Assembly (NCBI GenBank): GCA_027475525.1
Contig: JAMWFC010000108.1
Span: forward strand, 373,811-437,810
DNA from: Macrolepiota albuminosa
Taxonomy: Eukaryota; Basidiomycota; Agaricomycetes; Agaricales; Agaricaceae
Reading direction: 5' to 3'
Length of the DNA stretch: 64,000 nt
Shown: positions 20,671-32,791 of the stretch, one piece after another
Layout: each line of letters opens with the position of its first letter
How positions within the stretch are numbered: position 1 is the stretch's first letter
Program-made: the position numbers and the translations under genes
Notes under the pieces: generated by a model
The model's database searches: none
Seen by the model: the letters and a program-made list of their open reading frames with translations, nothing else
Told to the model about the DNA's origin: nothing

Positions 20671-23600
20671 ATGAGTAATCCCATACCTGCAGCGCCCACT
20701 GACGGCGGGCGAAATGCCCATGACCTACGGGGAGACCCAGCAGACACCCAGGACGCGTCAGCGTCCAATGCGGGTCAGGTAAGACCCAAGGCTCGAGACC
20801 GAGGTCAGAGTACCGACCTGGCCGAGAATGAGAGCGAGGCCCGGAGAGCTGAAAGCTCACAGCAGGACGGTCCGCAACGCCTCCAAGAATTAACGCCCCC
20901 AGTTACGCAGCTGCCAGGAGGACCGCGACGGTCTAGCCGACTGGCTTCCAAAGGACCCCCGCAGGACGGCCGACAGTCAACCGGCGCCTATGGCGCCCCA
21001 GGAGACGCCGAGTCGTCAGTACGGACTGGGAGAACCCTCCCTGCGAGCCGGAGCAGTGGGACCAGGTGGTCCACAGCGGGTCCAATGCCTTCTAAAGTAG
21101 CGGAAGCCCGCTTAGAAGAGGTACCGGAGGAGGCTGCAAGGCCTGAAGGATACCGCGCGGAAGATCGATTTCCGCGCACACCAGCAGTGGAGGAAGCTCC
21201 GGAGGTTGTAGAGCTTCCAGAGGAGGTGATGGAGTCGTCAAGTGACGACGACGTCGGAGCAGAGGAACAGCGGCTGAAAACTGCGTACACCGTGCGCTTG
21301 CGGGTGTTCTGGGACTTGCACCCAGAGGTGATGAAATACACCACCCAAGCGCGACTCGAGCGCTACGCGTCAGCCCATATAGTAGCACTTAGGCGACAAG
21401 GGCACGAAGTGCCCAATGTATTCAGTACGAAATATACTGATTTGATGGTGAGAGTGCTCACTATGGAGCTGCAAATGTATGTGCAGCGTAAGGCCACACG
21501 GCAATCGGGGGTCTCGACCCCCTGGAGCCACACGTCCGAGGAATGCTTGGCACGACGCAATCAAGACGTCGGAATCGAGCTAGTGGAGGCACTAGCATGG
21601 GCGCAAGAAGTGCCCGAAGTAAGACCGGTGAGTACTTTTTATACTCCAGCAGGACAAGGGTGGCATGAGGAGCCCCCGCACATGCGTAACCATGACCGTA
21701 GGACAGATATGTCAGGTCCGGATGGGCACGATAGCACTGTGCTCAAAGTGGAAAGCGAGGCATCCGTGATGCCGCGCGTGCCCATGGCCGAAACGTTGAG
21801 CGACAGAGTTGCGTACCAACGTATGCGCAATGGCGACCTCAGGACTAAGGGACAGTCCCTTATAGACGATCAGGGCATCGTATTCGAGGGCACTAAGCCC
21901 ATTGACGAGATGCGTCGTCAATTCGTCACGCAGGGTCAGGAGAATCAAGCTTCTCCAGGTCCAGGGCGGCGCAACGATCATGATCGAGGAGACTTCCTCG
22001 ATCGAGATGGCGCCACGAGACGTGATGTCCCTGGTAACGGCCGGGATGACGGCCCTAGGTTGATTCCTCGAGACGAGGGCAATTATGCCCACAGTCGAGG
22101 AGGCTCGGGACGTCCCCCGCAAGGTGGACGGGGAAAGTCACTTCCCCAAGCCGCTGATTTGGCGACTAGATCCCCGGGTCAGCGGGAAGCCATCCGAATG
22201 CATCGTGAAGCCATGCACGATCGCCTGCATCGAGTAGTCGATGATGCCCTGGGCGTAACCTTACGGTTACCAGACGGAGTGAAGCTGCGTAAAGCAGACA
22301 GTAGGCACATTCGCGCCTATACAGGCGCGTCCAAGTTCAGCGACCTGGAAGATTGGGCAATGGATGTATGCACCCATCTTGCCATGTGCTTATACGGAGG
22401 TGACCGTATGGATTCAGCGACCTGGAAGATTGGGCAATGGATGTATGCACCCATCTTGCCATGTGCTTATACGGAGGTGACCGTATGGACGAGAACGAAT
22501 TTTCGTTCTGCCTGAGTTCTTGGCCGGAGAGGCCATGGGTTGGTTTCGACGGGCAGTACTGCACGTCAATCGTGTCCAATATGACTGGACGTTTAAAGGA
22601 GTCCTTACAGGACTGTACGATCGATTCGTACACCCCTCAACGCTCCAGGATGCAAGGCGGGACTTCCAGTCCGCCAAGTATACCGAGAAGTTGGGAGTAC
22701 AAGGGTTCTATGATACCCTTAATGACCATGCCCAGAACATGGCAGTATACCCGGACGGGTATACAATGCTCGAAACGTTCTTGGATGGCATTCCAGCGGA
22801 TATGCGCCGCTATTTGATACGTGAGGACGGCTTGTCCCCAGAAGTCAACGATGTGGAAGAATTCGTGGCATATGCCATCTGGTATGAGCAGTCTCTGAAG
22901 ACTGCTAACCACTACGAACATCGGAGTGGACACAAAGGGGGATCCAGGCGACTACCGCCTGGTGGGACGCCCTCACGGGGTCAGCATGTGGGGACCTTCC
23001 TGGCCAAGAAGACCGATTTGGATCGTGACCGCAACACGCGGTTTGTTGTACGCAAGACCCCTGTTGCGAACCGAGGGCAGAGCCGCCCACGCCCAGAGTG
23101 GGCGCCGGACGGAGAACGTCCTAAATCAAGGCCGGACTTCAAACCGGCCAACCCACCAGGTCAGACGGGGACTTGTTTCGCGTGTGGCCAACCAGGCCAC
23201 TACGCTACCAACTGCCCTGCGAAGCCAGGACCCCCGAGGAAGGGGTATGCACCCCGCGCCCACCTTCGAGCTGCACATACTGCAGCCGCGAGTGGGAGTG
23301 ACGGAGACGTATCTGCCGATTCTGAGGCGGAGAACCCCACAAACGACCAGGAGCCCCCAGAGGAGGCATCGGGCGCCGAGCCCGAGAGTGTGGTCGTGGA
23401 GGGGGAGGAGTACGTCACAGTCGACGTATATGACGACGTCTACGACAATGAGTATTACAGTCGCGACAGCGACTCTGAGTGCCTAGCGGCGATGACGGAT
23501 TGGCCGTCCACAAATGATCCCGAACGGAATAACGTAGTTCGGATGAAGAAGGTGACCCTTCGTCGTGCAGAGGGCACTTTGCAGCGCCCTACATTGAAGC

Positions 23601-24196
23601 GAGCAGACAAGGAGTGCCTGGTCTCGTATGTGGACGTAGATGGCCACAAGGCATGGACCCTATGGGACTCTGGGAGTACGCAGACAAGGAGTGCCTGGTC
23701 TCGTATGTGGACGTAGATGGCCACAAGGCATGGACCCTATGGGACTCTGGGAGTACCACATTGGGCATAACGCCCCAGTTCGCCCATGTGTACGGAATAT
23801 CCGTGCAGGAGTTGGATACGCCATTGGCGTTACAGCTGGGCACCGTAGGCCCCAGTTCGCCCATGTGTACGGAATATCCGTGCAGGAGTTGGATACGCCA
23901 TTGGCGTTACAGCTGGGCACCGTAGGAGCCGAGCCATGGTGCAATACGGGACAAATGTGAATGTCCAAACGCCGGGCTCACGTAGCCGTGAATACATGGA
24001 TGTAGCGAACTTCGATCGCTACGACATGATACTGGGAACGCCATTCATGCGGCGTAACAAAGTCATATTAGACTTTGACCATTCTCAGGTGCTAGTGAAT
24101 GGGAAAGTGATCCCAGCCGAGCGAGCTACAGCAGACGACATTGATAATCGTCTGCGACGTCATCGCACTACGGAGAAACGCAAGGACTCTCCATGA
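20671..24196 (+). CDS. Beta gag-protease polyprotein
   Basis: The first ATG is at 20671 (MSNPIPAAPTDGG). Order: disordered Pro/Arg/Glu-rich N-terminus; a conserved helical block (VRLRVFWDLHPEVMKYTTQARLE, 21290); the gag capsid region (22330-22900, DWAMDVCTHLAMCLYGG, VQGFYDTLNDHAQNM); a CCHC knuckle (CFACGQPGHYATNC, 23175-23216); an acidic linker; and a retropepsin with DSGST (about 23665 and again in the duplicate copy) and YDMILGTPFM (about 24022). It ends at TGA 24194-24196. Three 77-bp duplications (22336, 23603, 23773) and a 1-nt slip near 22503 break the frame as assembled. RT continues in the same frame after the TGA. Gag would build the particle and the protease would cut the polyprotein. 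Confidence 0.8.
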
Positions 24197-24199
24197 CTT
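24194..24199 (+). promoter_or_regulatory. Candidate stop-codon read-through site, beta (UGA CUU)
   Basis: A single UGA separates protease and RT frames, which are both in frame 0. Alpha has a UGA at the homologous place (35653) followed by CUAG. The downstream peptide in both contains PTVEDGEEE. Alternatives are a CGA-to-TGA mutation present in both copies, or a consensus error. Confidence 0.45.
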
Positions 24200-27100
24200 G
24201 GCCGGCGCAGAGTGCCGACCGTGGAGGATGGGGAGGAGGAAGTGCAGGCTATGCCTGGACTAAGCGCAGACCACAACGTGGTAATGATGAGCGAGGAGGA
24301 GTATCAAGCCTCCAAGAGGAGCAACGAGCGAATAATCGCTCCCGAGATTCGAGGCGCAAGGCCTCCAGACAAACGCCATCGCAAGGCGAGACGACGGGAG
24401 GACTCAGTGGACGTATGTCCACCTACGTCCTCACGAGTCAAGTTGGAAGACTTGAAAGACAGCATTCGAGAGGCGGAAGCCTCAGTAGAGGGGGACACAC
24501 GGTCTCTATGGGAACGACCAGCTCCCCTACCAGAGTACGACTGGGCATATGACCCCCGAATGCCGCAAGAGTGGAACGAGCTGGTGGCAGCCACGTGTGC
24601 GCGAAATGCGCACCAGAGACGGATGACCGTCAAACCAGCGTATCGCCAGCCAGCCCCGGACGAGGTATCCGTAGCGTACTCGCTTGTACGTGAGGGAAGA
24701 AGCCTCGTGGCTTATAAGGCAGCGGCAGCGGGTGCTCCGCTGAGACTACATATACCTGATGACAGTGTCAATCGGGTGCTCGCAATGCACGAGCAGTATG
24801 CACCGCCGCCTCGGCCACCCTCAGAGACGGTGGAAGTACTTCCCCCGGTACGCATGAAGGGGAAGCAGAAGGCGACAAGCCTTCGTGAGGAAGATATCCC
24901 TCGGTTGCGTCAGCAATGGCAAGAAGAATTTGCCAACATGGTCAATGGGACCAAGGAGGAGCTGAGGAAGATATCCCTCGGTTGCGTCAGCAATGGCAAG
25001 AAGAATTTGCCAATATGGTCAACGGGACCAAGGAGGAGCTCCCGCCATGGCGGAGGTGAATCATGAGATTAATCTCATAGACGAGAACAAGCAGTATAAG
25101 TACCACTTGCCGCGCTGTCCGCGCGCCCTCCAGGAGCAACTACGCGATAAGACTAATCGCTACTTGAATGCTCAATGGTGGTCCCCATGCACCACCGCTC
25201 AAGCTGCACCGTTATTGTGCATCCCGAAGAAGGATGGAACCCTTCGAACAGCTCTTGATGCACGTCAGCGCAATGACAATACTATAAAGGATGTAACTCC
25301 TTTACCAGATCAAGAGGTGATCCGGGAAGACGTGGCTCGGGCGAAGTATCGCTCGAAGATTGACCTTACTGACGCTTACGAGCAGGTGTGCATTCGCACC
25401 GAGGACGTACCCAAGACCGTATTTGCGTCGATCATGGGTACATTCACGAGCAATATAATGCAGATTGGAGACTGCAATGCTCCAGCAACTTTCCAGAGGC
25501 TAATGACCTCTATCTTCCGAGACGTAATAGGACGTTTCATGCACGTCTACTTAGATGACATATTCATCTACTCGGATACCATGGAGGAGCATGAGCAGCA
25601 CCTCAGAGTCGTATTCGAACGACTGCGCAAGTACAAGTTGTACTTGAAGTGGAAAAAATGTGAGCTCTACGCTCAGAGTATAGACTGCCTAGGGCATGTC
25701 ATAGACGAGCGGGGTATCCACCCTGATCAGGACAAGCTCGATCGTATTCGGGAGTGGCGCACGCCCCGAAACTACAATGACATCCAACGATTCGTTGGCC
25801 TTGTCAACTACATATCGAGCTTCTTGCCCGATGTCACAGCCTATACTGGGCCACTTATGGCCATGACGCAGAACGGATCACCGTTCAATTGGAGGCCGTT
25901 ACACCAGCGGTGCTTCGAGATGGTCAAACGGATCTGTACGAAGACTCCGGTGATTCGACCTTCAATTGGAGGCCGTTACACCAGCGGTGCTTCGAGATGG
26001 TCAAACGGATCTGTACGAAGACTCCGGTGATTCGACCAATCGACCCTAGACGGGACGAGCCAATATGGCTCATTTGCGACGCGTCCAAGACAGGCGTCGG
26101 GGCCATGTACGGCCAGGGAAGCAGCTGGCAGACGTGCCGTCCGGCAGGGTTCATGTCGAAGAAGTTCACGACGGCCCAGCAAAACTATGCGGTGCACGAG
26201 TTGGAGACTCTTGCCATACTCGAGGCTCTCCTCAAGTGGGAGGATAAGCTGATGGGATACCCCATCCACATCATAACGGACCACAAGGCCCTTGAGTTCT
26301 TTAAAACTCAGGTGAACTTGTCGCCGCGTCAGCAACGGTGGATAGACTACATGTCGAGATACCAGTTCGACATCACCTATGTTAAAGGTGAACTCAACAA
26401 AGTGGCAGACTGCTTGTCACGCTACTTTGAGAGTGATGTAGTCGGGGAGGCTCACGAGCCTCATGAGTATGTGCAGGCAGACTGCCGCATAGACCCTGAT
26501 GGAGAGGATTTACCTCTCCACCGATACCAGGAGCTCAGGGAGCATGTCCTGGAAGTACGCGCTATGCGTGACGATGAACGGAGGCGAAGCACTCGCCTCA
26601 GAGAGCAGCGTGAAGAACGGGACGTAGCCGCCCAGTTGCTCAAGGAGCATGAAGCCGTGGACCCAGCATCCACTAGGGAGCACGAGCGCCACGATGTACC
26701 CGTTACGCTTGCGGAGATGCTCGAAGGCGAATTGCCTTCATCCCAGCCTCCTAGCCTGGTCAATGACGACTTCCGGCAGGAGGTGGTGCAGGACTATGGT
26801 GATGATCCTCTCTTCGCCGAGATAATTGCCAATCCTGACGACCATCCTCGGTTCAGGCATGAGCCTGGTGGACTCATCACGACGGAGAACCGTCAAGGGG
26901 TGGCAGTGGTATGCCTCCCCCGTACGCGTACCATTGTTACGCGGGTCTTGGACCAGGCCCATGCCCTGGTGGGGCACTTTGGTGCCGCCCGCTCCCCCGT
27001 ACGCGTACCATTGTTACGCGGGTCTTGGACCAGGCCCATGCCCTGGTGGGGCACTTTGGTGCCGCCCGACATTGGGCTACATCCGGCGATGGTATTGGTG

Positions 27101-28479
27101 GCCACGTATGGCCCAAGAAGTGACTAAGTTTTGCGCGTCTGCGCAGCGTGTCAGAGGGCAAAGTTGCCCCCTGGATCCCCTCTCGGGAAGCTACACCAGC
27201 TACCCGTGCCGGTGAAACCCTGGGACTCAATTGGAATGGACTTCGTAGGTCCCTTTCCCGAGTCCAGAGGGTTCGATTACCTCTGGGTAGTCATATGTCG
27301 TATGACAAGCATGGTGCACCTCATACCGGTGCGAACTACGCTGACGGCTAAGGAGCTGTCGTGGATCTACCTGAGGGAGATCGTTAGGCTGCATGGGCTG
27401 CCTAGCACCATTGTGAGCGATCGTGACTCAAAGTTCACGTCTCAATGGTGGAGAGAACTCCACAAACTGCTAGGAGCGCGACTCCTCATGTCGACGTCCT
27501 TCCATCCGCAGACGGATGGGCAGACAGAGCGGGTTAACCGCAGTATAGGTCAGATTTTGAGGGCAGTTGTTCGCCCTGACCAACGGGACTGGGTGGACTG
27601 GTGTCCACTCACTGAGTTCGCGATTAACGCGAGTATCTCGGAGACCACAGGGTATGCGCCCTTTGAACTCAACGGAGGGTACTTGCCCTCCATGCTGCAC
27701 GAAGTTCGTGCTGATACGGTAGCTCACCGTGGAGTTGTCGAGTTTGCCAGGCAGGCCCTGGAGAACATCGCGGCGGCGCATGACGCCATCATAGAGGCGC
27801 GAGTCTTTCAGGCAAAGAACGCCAATCACCGTAGGCGAACAGACCCGCCAATAGCTGTAGGAGCGTTGGTATACTTATCAACGCGTAATCTGAGGCTCCC
27901 AATCACCGTAGGCGAACAGACCCGCCAATAGCTGTAGGAGCGTTGGTATACTTATCAACGCGTAATCTGAGGCTCCCAAGGGACGGGCGAGTAAACTCTG
28001 CCCGAAATGGGTAGGCCCGTACCGCGTCCTAGACGCGGAGCCAAGTACCTCCAACTACGTGTTGGAGCTGCCTCTGGCATTACAGGAACGACGCATCGTT
28101 CCTAAGTTTCATGTGTCGCTGTTGCGACCTTATAGCGCGTCTGACGATGCGCTGTTCCCTAACAGGGCGACCCCGTTCCTAAGTTTCATGTGTCGCTGTT
28201 GCGACCTTATAGCGCGTCTGACGATGCGCTGTTCCCTAACAGGGCGACCCGGGCCCCTATGATTTTGGGGCTCGAGACGATGACGAATGGTTCGTCGAGT
28301 GCATAATTGGGCACCGGTGGACTGAGCGTAACACGCTCGAGTTTGAGGTACGATGGTCCCTGGGGGACACAACATGGGAGCCACACTCCCATTGCTCCAA
28401 GCTAGCGGCACTTGACCGTTATTTGGAGTTGAAGGGCGTTAAGCGCCCACATCAATTAAGTAAGCGTGCCGGCGCTTAA
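24197..28479 (+). CDS. Beta pol: RT, RNase H, integrase, chromodomain
   Basis: After an acidic linker (24212-24880), RT begins at LIDENKQYKYHLPRC (25075). It has CIPKKDGT, MQIGDCNAPATFQ and YLDD (near 25548). RNase H shows DASKTGVGAMYG and ITDHKALEFF. Integrase has RRWYWWPRM, a CX2C pair, GMDFVGPF, SDRDSKF and TDGQTERVN with the catalytic Glu. The chromodomain near 28285-28400 (EWFVECIIGHRW, FEVRWSLGDTTWEP) is followed by LELKGVKRP and a TAA at 28477. Duplications at 24887, 25884, 26917, 27824 and 28098 break the frame. It would copy RNA to cDNA and insert it, with the chromodomain choosing chromatin. All catalytic residues that can be read are kept. Confidence 0.85.
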
Positions 28480-28659
28480 TTTGATCGGCAGTGCCGATCG
28501 CGGCTTGGCTGAGTTGGTCAGCAGCTGTGGCTGAAACACGTCTTAAAAGGCGAAATTTCTTTTTCGCCTTTTTTCCCCAACCATGGACAGCATGCCCGTG
28601 GACGTAAGTGACCAGCAGCAGCAGCAGCTACAGCAGCAGCTCGCCTTTTTTCCCCAACC
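28480..28659 (+). other. Beta pol-ORF3 spacer
   Basis: It contains a GGCGAAATTTCTTTTTCGCC inverted repeat (28551-28570, perfect outer 8 bp) just before the ORF3 start, and the first copy of the 28565/28642 duplication, which doubles the ORF3 ATG region. Confidence 0.4.
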
Positions 28660-31600
28660 ATGGACAGCATGCCCGTGGACGTAAGTGACCAGCAGCAGCA
28701 GCAGCTACAGCAGCAGCATTTGAGAGTACGCCGTCGGTCTTACCGTCGGCTGAAGGGGGGGGCAGATGGCTCCCCCGCTGACCCAAAATGCGCCCCAGTG
28801 GGGACAATCGCAACAGGCGGTGGGCTTCCCACAGCAGCAGCAACAACCAGCGGCGGGCTACCCGCCGCAGCAGCCGGTGATCAGTGGCTATCCGCCACTT
28901 CAAACCATGCAGGGCAACTTCATGCCCCAGAACGCACCTGTGGGCGGCTATCAGCCCCAACAACCAGCACCGGGCGCTTATGCGCCACATCACACCGAGG
29001 GCCAATTCCAGCAACAGGCCTACGGGGGGCTAGTCAGCCCCCAAGCAGCGCCGGCATGGAGGCAGCTTGCCCCTGTACCGGCAACAGGGCAACTGGGGAC
29101 ACATCCTTTTCCCCAGTTTACCGCCCCGGCGCACTACCCTGGGATGGGTGGTGTGCCCGTAATGATGCCGTACCCCCCGGCTTGGATGGGGGCTTGGGGC
29201 GCAATGCCCCAGTACAGCGACTCGCATGAGTCGCAAGCCAAGGGAGGCCGGTCGATTTCTGGATGGGGGCTTGGGGCGCAATGCCCCAGTACAGCGACTC
29301 GCATGAGTCGCAAGCCAAGGGAGGCCGGTCGATTTCCTGTCGACCACAGCACCAATTGACAATCTAGAGGGACGCAAAGCATCCCTCGTGCAGGCCACCG
29401 CGGCCATTGAGAGAGCAGAAACTCTCAATACAGAACGAAGCGTCGGTTCATCGTCCGATGCCTCGTGCAGGCCACCGCGGCCATTGAGAGAGCAGAAACT
29501 CTCAATACAGAACAAAGCGTCGGATCATCGTCCGATGCGCCGACGGAGAGCCTGGCCAAGCTCTCCTTGCTACAGCGGCTGGAAATGCCGCACCAATCCG
29601 AGCCCAGCTCGGAAGAAGAGTCGCGTCCTCGACGCGACAAAGGAAAAGCACGGGCTGTCGAGCCCACTCACAGCCAGGACTTAGTCCTGGCTACCCTTCT
29701 CCAACGTCTGGGAGATAACGGGTACGATGTACCCGCAGAGTCGTCATTCCTCCGCGATGCGGAGGCAGTCGTCCTCATCTGCCGGATGATGGACGACATG
29801 GATCATATGCGCGCTCAGCGCAAAACTGATCTCCTTGCCATTTCGGCCGCTCGTAAGCGGCAGACTACACCCCCGAGTCGGGACACCGACTCCAGCAAAA
29901 GGGCGCGTCGGCAAGGAGTGGAGGACACGCCCTCCCGCTCGATTAAGTCGAGCGTTGCTGCCCCCGGCCGGGAGGCCGGTCTAGGACGGGACATCCTGAG
30001 GACACGCCCTCCCGCTCGATTAAGTCGAGCGTTGCTGCCCCCGGCCGGGAGGCCGGTCTAGGACGGGACATCCTCCTTATGAAGATGTTCCTGCTCCAGC
30101 CGCCCCCCGGCTTATCCAGCGCCTCGCCAGCGGCGCGTCTGAGGTCGCGTCTTCGCGACCAGTATCCGTGGTATCCACCACGTACTCTGGGGAGCAGAGT
30201 TCCAGGGGTGTGAGCACACACCCCACTGAGGCCAAGGCCTCACAACCCCGAAAGGATCGTACTCTGGGGAGCAGAGTTCCAGGGGTGTGAGCACACACCC
30301 CACTGAGGCCAAGGCCTCACAACCCCGAAAGGATCGTCGGGGTAAGCAACCGGAAGTGCGCGCCTACGTCAACGTGCACTTCCCCGAGGATGCCCCGAAA
30401 GGGGCCCCAGGGGCTAACATCCCCTTTTTACCCGCTATACTGGTAGAGGGCCTGCCAGCCCGACTCCCGTGGTGTGTGTGGGCAATGGACCCACGATCTG
30501 AGAAGTCGGAGCCGGAGAGGCTGCCTTCCCCTCCCTCCGACGACGATTGGTATGAGGAGCCTGAAGAGGCTCGTATGGAATCCCCAGTGCCGCACGAGAC
30601 GGCGGCACAGCGTATGGCGTGCGAACGGCGCAACAGCAATCGACGAGCCAAGATGGAGCGTCGGGCGCAGAACAGCGCCAAACGAGGGGCCGCCCTCCTT
30701 GAGGACAAAACTGGGCGCATCCCTGATGCGCTCGGTGTGGTGATCTACCGTGATCACACTATTGAGCGCCAGAACTCATTCTTTGGCGCGGGGTTGGCTC
30801 CCCAATTCTATTGGTCGCCAAGGACCAATACCATCTTCGTCGGGCAAGAAGCCCGCGCAGCCAGGTCCTTCTGGCTCCCCAATTCTATTGGTCGCCAAGG
30901 ACCAATACCATCTTCGTCGGGCAAGAAGCCCGCGCAGCCAGGTCCTTCGAGACGACAAACCGGGCAACGCCGCCGCGACGCCCCACAACAGTAAGGTGTA
31001 CCAAGTTGCACCTCGCGGGTTTCCCCGCAGTCCTCGAGAAGTCCGCAGACTTCACGCACTGGTCAACAACCAGTTTACGCCGCTTCGGCAGCGTCAGTTG
31101 GGCTACCTCTTGCTCAACGAATTCAAGCGGGTGGCGCTCAACTGCCACCCTACGGCCCGAGACAGAGCTATGTCTCATTTACTCGACGAGGTCGAGTATA
31201 GGACTATCGCGGTACCCTTCGCGAGTCCAGAGGAGCGGGAGAGTTTCCGTCTCATTTACTCGACGAGGTCGAGTATAGGACTATCGCGGTACCCTTCGCG
31301 AGTCCAGAGGAGCGGGAGAGTTTCCGCGAATGATTGTGCCATCGCGGCTCTATCGCCGCAAAGAGGGAGGGAAGATTGCCTTCGTCGGCCTTACCCCCCC
31401 TGATCCAAAGCAACCATTTGCTTTGGACTACCTGGGCTCATACGCCCTCCTCTATGGACGTCCTGGGACGTCCAATGTGTGGACCGGTCTGGCCATGGAC
31501 CGAGCCATGCGCATTCATTGGCGCAGCCTCTTTGGGTTTGCGCTTGTACGCGCCCTCAGCGCCAGCCGCCCCTCTAAGGCCACGGTACACAAGTACCTGG

Positions 31601-32533
31601 CCTACGTCTTCGCCAGGCCAGGCCTCTATAAAGAGGCCGTGGCCGAGTACGAGGCGGCCACGGGGCGAGTCTTTGAGCCCATCCACGCCGACGACCCTAC
31701 CTTCGAGGTTCGGGCTGTGGACATTCCGGAAGCGTCAGCTTCCGTGTTCTCCACTTCGGACGCGTTACGCGTCCTTCTTCACAATCAAATCCCGGTCAGC
31801 TGGGCTGACCACGCGTACACTTATGGGGTCACCTACTTGGCCCATCTATTCTTCAGCGACAGCCGGCTCTACAACGAGGCGGCTGCTATCGACGACGAGA
31901 GGCTACAACGCCTCGATCACTACGGTACACCCCAGTCCATCCCTCAGTGGGATGGGTGGCGCGAGGCCACCATCGGCAATCGTCAACGCCTGATGCTCCA
32001 GCAGCAGGACAGTCGTCGTGCATACGACGACGCGCTCGCCAAGGGGATGTACCTCTCTATCGGGCAAGACATTCATGCCCGCGAAATCTGGACGCGCCAG
32101 TACCCGTCCGACACCGGGGATCTGCCTGATCCCCAACCAACCGTATCGGGGTCGACCATCGACCCCAATCTCACCAGTACCCGTCCGACACCGGGGATCT
32201 GCCTGATCCCCAACCAACCGTATCGGGGTCGACCATCGACCCCAATCTCACACTGTCCCCCCTCCGGGACTATGACGATTCCCTGCCAGTAGCAGGGCCT
32301 TCGGGCACTTCTTACGCGCCCGCACCCGAGGATGAACTCCTCGACTACGACATGGACGACGCGACTGCCGATCCATTCCGGGAGCCTGGGGACTCTCCGC
32401 ACCCGAGGATGAACTCCTCGACTACGACATGGACGACGCGACTGCCGATCCATTCCGGGAGCCTGGGGACTCTCCATTGCCCCCGTCCCAGACTTACCGA
32501 CGGCATGACCGTCGTATTATCTCGAGACCGTAG
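28660..32533 (+). CDS. Beta ORF3, env-position protein of unknown function
   Basis: The start is taken at ATG 28660 (MDSMPVDVSDQQQQQ); the 77-bp duplication also gives an ATG at 28583. N-terminal about 200 residues: Gln/Pro/Gly/Tyr-rich, with GYPPQQP-like repeats, prion-like in composition. Middle: a helical block (LATLLQRLGDNGYDVPAESSF, 29690) and a basic stretch before GRIPDALGV (30714). C-terminal about 450 residues are conserved with alpha and gamma: APRGFPRSP, HWRSLFGFAL (31519), ARPGLYKEA, ADHAYTYGVTYL (31808), YGTPQSIPQWDGW. The stop TAG at 32531 lies 20 bp before the LTR. About 1085 residues if eight duplications are collapsed. No signal peptide, membrane helix or fusion peptide is seen, so it is not a typical Env. 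No family recognised. Confidence 0.75.
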
Positions 32534-32553
32534 CTCGGTCTGATTGGGGGGTG

Positions 32554-32786
32554 TGTAGCGTAGTCCGCTATGTGGCGTTGGCCACATAGCTTTACTTACT
32601 GTATATTAGTAAATATTATATTATATTTATTATAATATAATATTATTTACATTCGTATATAATTAGTTACTCAGCTGCTTACAAAGCAGCTTAATTTTGT
32701 TTTACACTACATAGTCAATAGACCGGTCTGGTCTGATTCTGTACTGTGTGAACTTAAGCTCTCACAAATCCTGTAACTTCGTTACA
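32554..32786 (+). repeat. Beta 3' LTR
   Basis: 233 bp, identical by eye to 20307-20539, including the stem-loop (32673-32691). Preceded by the G-rich tract GATTGGGGGGTG and followed by target copy ATTGG (32787-32791). Confidence 0.95.
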
Positions 32787-32791
32787 ATTGG

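Larger units (their letters stand above)
22336..32474 (+). repeat. Set of 17 tandem duplications of 77 bp in beta
   Basis: Start of copy 1 / copy 2: 22336/22413, 23603/23680, 23773/23850, 24887/24964, 25884/25961, 26917/26994, 27824/27901, 28098/28175, 28565/28642, 29184/29261, 29384/29461, 29921/29998, 30181/30258, 30795/30872, 31172/31249, 32097/32174, 32321/32398. Every offset is exactly 77. Copies are identical except those at 24887 and 29384, with two mismatches each. The repeated sequences are unrelated to one another. Each adds 77 bases (77 mod 3 = 2) and so shifts the frame. Confidence 0.95.
20307..32786 (+). mobile_element. Element beta: young Ty3/Gypsy chromovirus inserted in alpha gag
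   Basis: Complete from LTR to LTR: gag-protease, pol, ORF3, G-rich tract and 233-bp LTRs identical by eye, with a perfect 5-bp target duplication. It is 12,480 bp as given and about 11.2 kb if 17 duplications of 77 bp are collapsed. Apart from these and a few 1-nt frame slips (near 22503, 25053, 27063, 27130, 28250 and 28755), the only in-frame nonsense codon I found is the TGA at 24194. This suggests a recently active copy whose breaks are mostly assembly faults. Confidence 0.92.

Noticed and set aside
25040..25075. Programmed -1 frameshift at the start of RT in beta
   Set aside because: The break needs one base and lies next to a mismatched 77-bp seam. There is no slippery heptamer, and alpha reads straight through the same place.
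28660..32533. ORF3 as a retroviral envelope
   Set aside because: No signal peptide, transmembrane helix, furin-type site or fusion peptide is visible. Only the position resembles env.
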